A stretch of 64,000 bases of DNA, from assembly GCA_032622095.1 (NCBI GenBank), contig CP136067.1, forward strand, positions 129,103,990-129,167,989, in the 5' to 3' direction. The first letter of the stretch is position 1. Each line of letters starts with the position of its first letter. The notes below the pieces were generated by a model, which was not told where the DNA came from, did not search any database, and saw only the letters and a program-made list of their open reading frames with translations. The translations under genes were made by a program, and so were the position numbers. The stretch is from Siphonodentalium dalli (Eukaryota > Mollusca > Scaphopoda > Gadilida > Siphonodentaliidae). Shown here piece by piece: positions 8,861 to 17,769 of this stretch.

Positions 8861-11404
8861 ATGGATTTCCACTGCGAGAATCCGCCACATTCACAGTTCA
8901 ATTGTCATCTTTGTTGTTTTGAAGCCAATAACTACAACATTTTTCATAACCATTATGTCCGAATGCACCAACATGACTCCAATTTCTTTGTTGCTTGCAA
9001 TGTAGATAATTGTGCATACAGTACTACAAAGTGGGGGAATTTCCGGACCCACATGCATCGTAAACATAAGGCATCTGTGTACGATCAAGTTGAAAGTTCA
9101 GACATTAACGCAGAGATGAATACCGAATCATCGGCCCAAACCCCAGTAACATATAACGGTAGCACACAATCAAACTATGAAAACCAGGCATTAGCATTCG
9201 CTCTGTCATTGGAGGGTCAACATAATGTATCGCAGGTGACAATAGACAAAATAATGAGTTCCGTTGATCGCCTGTCACAGTGTAATTTATCTGATTACAA
9301 AACTTCGATAAAAAGTAAGTTGTCAGAACGTGGTATTGCTGATTTGGACACTATATTTGAAGATATTCCAGTTCAAAATTTTCTTATTGATATAGATACA
9401 TCCAAGAAAAGGTTGAAATGTTATGAAAAGAGTGATGCTATTCCATTCGTAAGACCAGAACCAGTTGAATTGAGTTTTCAGCAAACGACGAAATGTGGAC
9501 GACTCGAAGATGTAGTTAGTCTTGGCTACTACATTCCACTAGAACAGTCTTTGAAAGCATTGTTGGAGCTGCCTGAAATCTGGCGTTATGTACAACATCC
9601 CCATTTCTCGTCTAACTCTCATTATATGCGGGACATTTGTGATGGGGAATACTTTCAGACACACCCACTCCTTAAAGAAAATAGAACTGCGTTACAATTT
9701 ATCATCAACACTGATGATTTGGAAATTGTAAACCCTCTTGGCTCTCACACAAAAAAGCACAAAATTACAATGTTCTATTATACTCTTGGTAATATTCCTC
9801 CTGAACTCAGATCCAAGTTGCAAGCTATTCAACTTATTGGTATTGCAAAGACAAAATCCATTAGGAAAGACGGTTCTTTAACCAAATTTCTCAATGACTT
9901 TATATCTGTCGTAAACAAGTTATCAACTGATGGGTTACAGTTACTTCTTCATGGAGAACATGTTACTTTGAAGGGTACTTTGGTAATTGTCCCAGCTGAT
10001 ACACTTGCTTCCCACTGGCTAGGAGGTTTCAAAGAGGGTGTAGCTTTTGCTCGAAAGAATTGTAGGAATTGTAATTCCAGTGGGAAGACATTGTCACAGA
10101 TTACAATAGATCACCAAGTGTCGCATAGGGATGAGACAATTCACCGATCACGATGTAGTCAGCTTAATGAATTGACTCTGATGACTAGAACCTATTGGAG
10201 TAAAATCTGGGGCATCAATCAGCCAAGTTGTTTGCTTGAGATTAAAGATTTCAGTATTACATCTGGGATGGTTCAGGACCCAATGCATATTTTTCTTGAG
10301 GGCATTGTTCCCAAAGTCATGTCTTTGTTTTTGTACAGAGTTGCTGTAGTGGAAAGACTATTCAGTATTAAATGGCTTAACACACAGATATCAGGTTTCT
10401 CGTATTCTTATCTGCATAAGAACAGTAAACCTGAAGCTACCTTTGACCGAAAGGCAGAAGGTGAAATTGTTATAAGACAAAGTTCTTCAGCTTGTCTGAC
10501 TCTGTGCAATGTTCTTCCATTGATGATCTCAACTAAGATCCCTCGTGGGCACAGTTATTGGGTTAATATGTTGAAATTGATACAGCTTGTCATGATTTGC
10601 ACCAGTTCATATTGTTCAAGAGATACACCCCAGTTGTTGAGGCTAATGATATGTAATTTTCTTGAAGAGTATAAGAAACTTTATCCTAAGTCTTCATTCA
10701 TTCCTAAAATGCATTATTTGGTACATCTTCCAAGACAAATGTCAATGTTTGGTCCACTTCGACATCACTGGTGTATGAGGTTTGAGGCTAAACATGGCTT
10801 TTTTAAAGCCAAGAAATATAAAAATTTCAAAAATCTTCCTTTGTCTATGGCTCGGCATCACCAAATATATATGGCCCATAGACAAATAAGCTATGGGGGT
10901 TCTGGTGGAGAGAGTTTTTTGTATGGAGGAGATGTGTGTCCAGAAGGGTCATATTATAATTTACTTGAAAAGTATCCTCAATTGAGTGAATGTTTCCAAT
11001 CGTTAAAGCAAATGAGTACAATTAATGAGCAGTCTGTTGGTGATCAGAATGAGTTTGTTGTCTATTGTGTTGACTTTGTCCATATACATGGATTGGAGTA
11101 TAGAAAAGGTTGTTCTTTAGTGAAAAGCTATGACGAATTAAGTGACTGTCCTTCATTTTGTATTTTGGATAATATCTTTAATTTCAATGGGTGTAAGTAC
11201 TTCATCATAGAACTTACTGAAACACCATTTTTTGACACACACACTAATCATTATGAAATTAACCCATCTGGTCAGTTTGAACTACTCCCATTTTCTGATA
11301 TCCAGTTCAAATGGCCTTTAAGTGTGTATGAACATGGCAATAGATACCGGTATGTTGTTCATAACTCAAACAGCCATACTTGTGAATTGCTTGACATGAA
11401 TTAA
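8861..11404 (+). CDS. Transposase-like protein with two C2H2 zinc fingers
   Basis: 847 residues in one uninterrupted frame. Residues 15-36 form a C-x2-C-x12-H-x4-H finger and residues 46-69 a C-x4-C-x12-H-x4-H finger, both suited to DNA binding. A CRNC motif sits at 401-404. Around 473 is DPMHIFLEGIVPK, and at 640-645 RFEAKH. Similar D-x-MH...LEG and RFE-K-H blocks occur in CACTA/Tnp2-like and related animal transposases, where such acidic residues are candidate catalytic positions; that match is from memory of family patterns. The start is the first ATG after a possible acceptor. The gene lies centrally between the terminal repeats of the 7457-13800 element, with no stops or frameshifts, so the element may be recently active. 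A domesticated gene is the alternative, but the intact ends argue against it. Confidence 0.85.
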   Translation: MDFHCENPPHSQFNCHLCCFEANNYNIFHNHYVRMHQHDSNFFVACNVDNCAYSTTKWGNFRTHMHRKHKASVYDQVESSDINAEMNTESSAQTPVTYNGSTQSNYENQALAFALSLEGQHNVSQVTIDKIMSSVDRLSQCNLSDYKTSIKSKLSERGIADLDTIFEDIPVQNFLIDIDTSKKRLKCYEKSDAIPFVRPEPVELSFQQTTKCGRLEDVVSLGYYIPLEQSLKALLELPEIWRYVQHPHFSSNSHYMRDICDGEYFQTHPLLKENRTALQFIINTDDLEIVNPLGSHTKKHKITMFYYTLGNIPPELRSKLQAIQLIGIAKTKSIRKDGSLTKFLNDFISVVNKLSTDGLQLLLHGEHVTLKGTLVIVPADTLASHWLGGFKEGVAFARKNCRNCNSSGKTLSQITIDHQVSHRDETIHRSRCSQLNELTLMTRTYWSKIWGINQPSCLLEIKDFSITSGMVQDPMHIFLEGIVPKVMSLFLYRVAVVERLFSIKWLNTQISGFSYSYLHKNSKPEATFDRKAEGEIVIRQSSSACLTLCNVLPLMISTKIPRGHSYWVNMLKLIQLVMICTSSYCSRDTPQLLRLMICNFLEEYKKLYPKSSFIPKMHYLVHLPRQMSMFGPLRHHWCMRFEAKHGFFKAKKYKNFKNLPLSMARHHQIYMAHRQISYGGSGGESFLYGGDVCPEGSYYNLLEKYPQLSECFQSLKQMSTINEQSVGDQNEFVVYCVDFVHIHGLEYRKGCSLVKSYDELSDCPSFCILDNIFNFNGCKYFIIELTETPFFDTHTNHYEINPSGQFELLPFSDIQFKWPLSVYEHGNRYRYVVHNSNSHTCELLDMN

Positions 11405-12764
11405 CATACATTTGTGTCTGTTACAGTGTTTATAATTAAATTGATGCCGACGAGTCATCAGCGTGGTATCAGGTGATCTTTGAGTGTCTGTGAGTCACAA
11501 CCAGACTGGGCAAGCCCCTTAAATTGTATGTGGACGGCACAAATGATCCTGTACCAGGTACATGCACCATTTACATGTATATTGGCGAGTACATGTATAC
11601 TGGTAGTTTACATGTTTTGTACCATTCAGGTTACATGTACTTGTACTATTGCAACAGAACGTATGGTAGTTACTAGTAATCTTGAATCAATCATTATTAT
11701 TACTGGTAAATTCCATTTAAAAGTTCCATTTTGGTCAATTTTACAAAATTTAATACTCATGCAGTGATATTGTTTATTTGGAAAAATGAACCCCCAATTA
11801 CCCAAAACTTTTGATATTCTGTGGATTTCTCACTCCAATCTAGAGTTATGACAATTACCATTGTTACATAATGTTTTTCATTGGTAAACTCGTTTTCGAC
11901 TAAATCCTGAAAAGTTACCCATAATAATTCTGCTTTGGTTAAGAGGTTGATTACTTAGGGCATTACTGTAACTATGAACCGGCACTAATTTGTCGCCAAT
12001 TTTCATCTGTATCAACCGATGCCATCAGCGTTTACAGAGTCCCATCAGTCACACGACGAAAAATCTAACTATTGGTCCATGTTATACTTCCTCATTAAGG
12101 CTGTTAGAGAGCGGTTCACTCTCTTCAAGGAACAGACATATAATTATTATATGACGCATCACTCAAATTTAAATAACAAGGGTCCAGAAAGCAGATTTTC
12201 TAGCTTGTCTCATCAGTCACATGTGGAATTGACCTACTCAATATATAAGAATGAGGATATGCGATGTCAATTTGGATATCATATTTGAAAAAAGAACACC
12301 CATATATTGGAACCCAAAAGCAAACAGCCACTGCCAACCTCACTTACATGTACATTTTACCTACACCCCATGACTGTGTACCTAATGACTGAAAGGATTG
12401 CCTTTCGGTCCTGGTCGAAGTCAAATGTTGGGTGTGGTGGTCACATCAAGAAAGGGTGAAATTTCTTAATATTTATGAAAATAACATGTAATTTGGTGTA
12501 AAGCAGTGGGATTTTCAAAATGTGTATACATGTGGTAAACATGGTTTACTGAAAAATGGCTTCAAAGAGACTGATTTCAATAAATCTGTGTTGCCCACGG
12601 CATGAAAATTCAAGGTGCCATTCCAAAGGAATGTGGTTAGACTGAGTGACCTGGGCATGCAGCGGGTACATTATGTCCCGAAGATGACACGCATGTTATC
12701 GTAGACCCATTGTCACTTTTGGACCACGTTTACAGCCAGTGGCAACTTGTGTGAACATTGGAAC
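11405..12764. other. Transposon interior downstream of the transposase, no gene seen
   Basis: Small open frames at 11480-11767 and 12019-12288 lack motifs. The stretch 11895-11985 (CGACTAAATCCTGAAAAGTTA, ATTACTTAGGGCATTACTGT) recurs at 42550-42633, so at least part of it is dispersed repeat. An AATAAA occurs near 12579 but lies far from the stop codon. Confidence 0.45.
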
Positions 12765-13194
12765 ACTGGAGTGAATGTCCACTCTACGTCAGTGTTTTGA
12801 AACTTTTGAAAAGCACACCTCTTCCATTCAATTCGTGCTCAGCTGCCCATAAATAACTCACAGGACGGTGCCTCACACAGGTTGTTTCTCAGATAGCTCT
12901 AAACATTTGCGTAAAGTTTCGTAAAAATCCATCCAATATCTCATAAAATATTACCGAAAATATTAGGGGGGACTTACTTTTTTGAGGTGTTGATATATAT
13001 ATTTCGACAACAGTACTATAATGGCTGCATGGTATTTGCAAAACTACCTGGATAGCCATCTTTATTACAGTCTATTTGTATTAACTAATACATCCATGTG
13101 TTGAAATATTTCGCAATATATATCGTTGATACACATAATGGCTTTTCCTGCATGGAATATGTTCAGATTATCCGAGAACTGCGAAAATGACAAG

Positions 13195-13683
13195 TTAAAG
13201 GCCCACTTAATTTTCGATGTCACCAATTATTTTGTATAGTGCCTTGATATACGGATTTAATAACAATCTATGTCATAAAATATGATTAAAACACTATAAT
13301 TCATCACCATTTGAAAGGTCTGTGTCTCAGAAGATACACATAGAGAAATCTAAAATAGCTGAAATCATAAAAAGATATCTCCCCCCACTTATGGCTCCCA
13401 GATTGCAACATAATTCAAACTAAACATGTATTTTAAATGGAAGGGGAATAATTCTAGAGTCTATATCTTAAGATATAGAGTTATTCCCCTTCCATTGAAA
13501 ATAATGAAACTTGAGCACATATATCAAAAGTCGGTATCTTAACAAAAACAACATGTTCATAGTTTATTACACATAATAAGTTGATAATAAAATGTTTTGG
13601 AGCTTCCTCTTTCAAATGACATATAATATGGCATATATTTTATATAAAAGTATCTGGTGTTCGAAAATTAAGTGGGGCTTTAA
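13195..13683. mobile_element. 489-bp TTAA-bounded MITE nested in the transposon's right end
   Basis: Ends are TTAAAGGCCCACTTAATTTT and, inverted, TTTAAAGCCCCACTTAATTTT. The centre holds a second palindrome, TGGAAGGGGAATAATTCTA opposed by TTATTCCCCTTCCATTG (13437-13500). There is no coding frame. It interrupts the right terminal repeat of the 6.3-kb element, so it arrived later. Confidence 0.85.
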
Positions 13684-14120
13684 AAAATAAAGAACGGTAC
13701 TTTTTCCGAAGAGCATCAGTTTACCCTAACAGCATCATAAAAATAAGGGCAGGACCCACCAGCATCATAGCTGATTAGCAGGACCAATTGACCAGGGGTG
13801 TATACTCGCATAACAGTCCCAGATCCTAAAAGATGAAAATCATCAACACGTATATAACGTGGAACAAAAGAACAATATCTTCTGCAATTTGCCCACTTCA
13901 CACGCAGATCACAAGTGGGCGGTCCTCTTTTGGTATTTGTACCTTCGAACGCAAACTCCGTAAATACCAATCAATCCACATGTTTCTCGTTAAGATTTGT
14001 TCCATTCATGCGTGGGGTGATGTAATTCCATACAGAGTGTTTGCTCTGGAAATTTGCCGAATTATGGCTTAATGTCTTTGGTTGATCGAGTCGTGCTCAC
14101 GCATGTAACTCAGACATCAT

Positions 14121-15977
14121 TTTAAGGGTATCATAAACGTGACAGAGTTGAAATTTATTCCAATATGGCCGAAAATTTATAAAATAATGAGCTCGAATTC
14201 ACTATAAGGTTTGCAAAATGGCCAAAATGAACCAATACAATATTATAAGTATAAAACATAGATCATTTTGAAATGTAAAATGTTGTCCCATCTCACAGGA
14301 ATCTATATAAAAAAAATTATGAAACAATTGTTGTTTTAAATTTTACACTTTCTTACAGTACTCATATCTGTAAAATTACTGCATGTTTTTACTATAATAG
14401 TTTACCGATAGATGCTTTGATATTCCAATATATTGAGAGGGACCTTGCTTTTTCATTATAATGTTTCTTGTGTCAGAAATTCACCGTGTAAAATGTGGTC
14501 GTATCCGCTCGATATGCGAAATCCACAACAACACTCGAAAAATAGGGAACTTCAATTTGTAGTTAACAGATAATAAAATCTGAGAATATATAGTCACCAC
14601 TAATTAGCCTACTTAAGTACTGTATGACCAAAACTAACCTTAGAATATCGCTGATTTAAATGACAATTTCCTAGAAAAAAGATATTTGAAGGCAAACTTT
14701 GACAAAATGGATTGTAAACATCACGTGACTAAAAACTTGGAATACCCTCCGAACGAAATTTCTCACAAGTATGAAATAATTCACTCTTTAAATAATTTTT
14801 GTTGTTAAACATGGCAAAACACCGGAATATGCATTAGATTAACATCCAAAAACACGGTATTCATATATAAACAGAATTTATTAAATAATGTGTATATCTA
14901 TCAAGTATTATTTTGTTAGAGGGTACGGATTCCCGGTCTTTCCCAAATCTATTTTTAGTGTTGCACGAGTTTCCCTCTTTGCAGATGCAAACTATTCTTA
15001 TTAAAAGCAATCAAAACAAGGTTACACGCATCATACACAGCGGACATAATCCACAACAAATGTAATTCATGCAGGTATAGATAACTGCGCAATCGGTCAT
15101 CCAAGTTATTTTTTAGGGCTGTTGTATTGTTTGATCAACTTTCTCAGAAAAACAAAAACATGTCGAAATCTCGTTTTGGTTTCGTTTTAATGGCTGACTA
15201 AATGAGTTCAAAATATTTTTAAAAACAATATTAGGGGTAATTAAACTAGAATTGTAGCAAATTACAATATATGCTAGCTTCTTGATGTTGTTTTTCAACT
15301 GTCTGGGGTAATTTCTGTTAGAAAATCTCTGAAGTATGAATGTATGCCAGGCCATTTGTGTCAAAATGCACCAGTATCACAAAATATAATGCATCTGATT
15401 TTCGTAGGGAATGTTGGAAATATAGCTTACAGTGTATTTTTTTGTTTAAATATGTTATACAGTATCAATTGTGCATGAGGTATTGTTGAAATAGGGGCAA
15501 CATACACAGCCTTATACATCCTTATGATCCAGCTCACATCATTGCCAACTTGGCTTCCCATACCAAAAAATAGTCCCAAAAAGCAAATGGCCACATATTT
15601 GTGTTCATCTGATGGAGGGTGCCTTCAACTCAATGGATTTGTAGCTAAAATAGTGAGTTATTTTATAAAATGATGGTCCCTCTCCACATCATGGAATCCT
15701 AATCTATAGGATGCCACAATAATTATAACTGTTTGCTTTATTAGTTTTGACTTCTGGTGATTGGCATAATTTCGCTCACTTTCCAGTTAATTTTCTCAGT
15801 CAAATATATCTTTTAAAAATATGGATGTGATGCCAAAAAATTGTTCAATCATATTCCTATATCCTTGTGAAATTGCATGTAAATTGGAAACATAGTCTTG
15901 CAATGGCTGGCATTTATCGGAGAGAGGGGTATAAAAACTCATTCGGCCATCTTTGTCACGTTTAGGATACCCTTAAA
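14121..15977. mobile_element. 1.86-kb non-autonomous element with TTAA ends
   Basis: The left end TTTAAGGGTATCATAAACG continues as TGACA. The right end, inverted, is TTTAAGGGTATCCTAAACG then TGACA, a 24-bp match with one change. Both terminate in TTAA followed by GGGTATC. The interior is AT-rich and has only chance open frames (for example 83 codons on the minus strand at 15113-15364), so the element needs enzymes in trans. Boundaries are inferred from the terminal match. Confidence 0.65.
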
Positions 15978-16362
15978 CGACAGGCATGTTTGACATTCAG
16001 TTGAATACCAGGTTAAATCATGTATATAATTAAACATTAACGAACTTCACATTGTTGCGAAAAAATCACTGAAAATAACACACTTTGAAATACTGTCATA
16101 CAGTAACTGTTGTGGTCTGAAAGTTGAAAAAACATGTCAAAACTTCCAGAATGAAATAAAAACGATAACCGTCCTTATATCCGTTTTCCGACCTCTGTTC
16201 TGTCGCTTCCGTTTTTCGTTTCAATGAAAATCATGTACATCTCTCATCAACTTCAGATTGTTCGCTGAAAACCAGCAACATTTTAAATACTATCATCGGC
16301 TGTGTTCGAAATTTAAACTTGTGAACACTTTTCTGAATGAATCAAAACGGTGGTGAGCGGCG
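15978..16362. other. Unassigned DNA downstream of the secreted-peptide gene
   Basis: This would be the 3' flank of the minus-strand gene at 16363-16725. I see no clear polyadenylation signal or repeat. Confidence 0.4.
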
Positions 16363-16725
16363 TTATACCCGCTGCTTGACCCTTGACCTGTCGTCGTGTC
16401 GGTTTTTCATTTCGTCGACTGGAACAAGACTGTCAGTGTCCCATTCGTAAAAGTCGGTATCAGACAAATCTCTGACGTCAACGTTAACGGCACGCTTTAT
16501 GGCCAAGTCTTCCACAATTTTCAGCAGCAAATTTCGAGAATGTTTCACTAGTCGATTCGTCGTAGTCCGTTTTCCGGCGAAATGCACCGCGCTGCAGCGA
16601 CAGAGATTCCCTCCCTTGCCCGTGCTACACCGGACGGCGCAGTACTTCCCGAGTTCAAATGTTCCGACCTGAGATAGACAGACGAGGATGAAGAGGAAAA
16701 GCCACAAACGAGAAAAGGATGCCAT
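16363..16725 (-). CDS. Secreted peptide precursor with four cysteines and an amidation site
   Basis: 120 residues starting at the ATG at 16725 (GGGGATGG, a good initiation context); the frame extends five codons upstream but without another ATG. Residues 1-22 are a strong signal peptide (MASFSRLWLFLFILVCLSQV). The likely mature peptide, about residues 23-50, has cysteines at 29, 33, 42 and 44 (C-x3-C-x8-C-x-C). It is followed directly by GKR at 51-53, the usual signal for cleavage and C-terminal amidation. A second dibasic site is KR at 77-78, and the tail is acidic then basic. This is the architecture of a neuropeptide or peptide-hormone precursor. The terminal C-x-C pair and amidation recall orexin-type peptides, but spacing differs and I do not assign a family. 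The last exon could extend further if spliced. Confidence 0.65.
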   Translation of the reverse strand: MASFSRLWLFLFILVCLSQVGTFELGKYCAVRCSTGKGGNLCRCSAVHFAGKRTTTNRLVKHSRNLLLKIVEDLAIKRAVNVDVRDLSDTDFYEWDTDSLVPVDEMKNRHDDRSRVKQRV

Positions 16726-17195
16726 CCCCGAGGTCGGCACAGAAAAGTCAGCTAGAAATCTTCAAAACATCAGGAATTTCCAGATATCATGTATTTCCCC
16801 GAAGTAAGTTGCTAAACAGAATGGTAAAATGATGAACAATATTTTTCTAACAACAGTCAGCACACGACGCTTATGGTGTTCTTTGGTTAGATAAATTCCT
16901 AAATTCTTTCAATAAATAACTCTGAATCCGTATGTTAAAATTATGAGAACAATATTTTTAAACAGTACTGTCGCCAAGCTGATCTGTCGCTTCTCTTGTG
17001 TTCTTTCCTTGGGAATAGATCTCTTTAAAAGGTATTTGACAGCGGATTATATATTCTTATCGGGGACGCACGACAACACGACGGTGTGTCAATCATTTAA
17101 TAGGCGGCACCTAATGTATGCTCGTTGGGGACGGCTTCCATTCTCTGCCGCAATCCAGGCGTGTGGAAATGCCGGTGACGAGTTCTGTTTTATCG
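16726..17195. other. 5' flank of the secreted-peptide gene and lead-in to the satellite
   Basis: No coding exon recognised. The open frame at 16943-17257 runs into satellite sequence and is treated as chance. The stretch GTGGAAATGCCGGTGACGAG at 17161 recurs almost exactly at 17750, so the left shoulder of the satellite is duplicated. Confidence 0.45.
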
Positions 17196-17395
17196 ATACA
17201 CCTTTCACCGCCTTCGCTAACCCCACAGTCCCCGGGGCTGCTCCTACGTATTCATGATAGGGACGAACATTAAGAAACGCCTTCGCTAAACCCACTGTCC
17301 CCCGGGTTACTCGTGGGGACGAACATTAAAAAACGCCTTCGTTAACCCCACAATCCCTGGGGATACTCATACGTATCCATGATGAGGACAAACAT
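17196..17395. repeat. Outlying copies of the 69-bp satellite
   Basis: About 2.7 diverged units (CACAGTCCCCGGGGCTGCTC, GGGACGAACATTAAGAAACG) separated from the main array by the H-family foldback at 17396-17745. Confidence 0.75.
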
Positions 17396-17745
17396 TAAGA
17401 GCATGAAAGCGCATTGACTTGTAGGCGGTACATAACGGTACGATCACAACACGCTGGCAAATTTTGTAACCAATTTCTTGTAAAATAAAATAAGTCCAAT
17501 ATGAACCTATAAGAATATTTAGGTCCAATATGCACCTATTTGCAAGAGGATATGTTGCAGCCCAGCACATTATCACTGAGCATGTACTAAACTGTTCAGG
17601 GCGTGAATTGTATAAGTACTTTGTCGTTCATAGCTTAACAAACTACAATTCACAGCCCTCTATAAACTATTTATAAAATGTACGTCCTCAACAGTTTAGT
17701 ATATGCGCAGTGAGAATATCCTCGTGCAAAATGTGTGACGTGTGG
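17396..17745. mobile_element. H-family foldback splitting the satellite
   Basis: TTTGCAAGAGGATATG..GCATGTACTAAACTGTT is opposed by AACAGTTTAGTATATG..GAATATCCTCGTGCAAA. The inner part is CGTGAATTGTATAAG against ACAAACTACAATTCAC. The left side carries AAGTCCAATATGAACCTAT blocks. The same block, inverted, is at 57660-57720, and parts recur to the right of the array at 22780-22940. Confidence 0.6.
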
Positions 17746-17769
17746 AATTGCCGGTGACGAGTTATATTT

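Larger units (their letters stand above)
7457..13800 (+). mobile_element. 6.3-kb DNA transposon, CAC-type ends, carrying a transposase gene
   Basis: Ends are CACCCTGGTTAAGTGG (left) and, inverted, CACCCCTGGTCAATTGG (right). The bases outside are TATAC on both sides (7452-7456 and 13801-13805), a candidate target duplication. Terminal inverted repeats are long and imperfect. Blocks at 7491-7560 pair with 13735-13798, and 7755-7975 pair with 12765-12985 (GAGCACGAATTGAATGGAAG is shared inverted). The left end has an extra tandem copy of CCCTGGTTAAGTGGTCCTG. The right repeat is interrupted by a MITE at 13195-13683. CAC ends with a zinc-finger transposase fit the CACTA/Chapaev/Transib side of transposon diversity, but the superfamily is not proven. 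Confidence 0.8.

Noticed and set aside
7457-13800. Interpretation of the 847-residue ORF as a domesticated host zinc-finger gene
   Set aside because: Matched terminal repeats, flanking TATAC and a short relative at 51.9 kb make an active or recently active transposon more likely.
16943-17257. A 104-codon secreted protein beside the satellite
   Set aside because: Its C-terminal third is satellite sequence, and its start is not preceded by a plausible promoter or acceptor.
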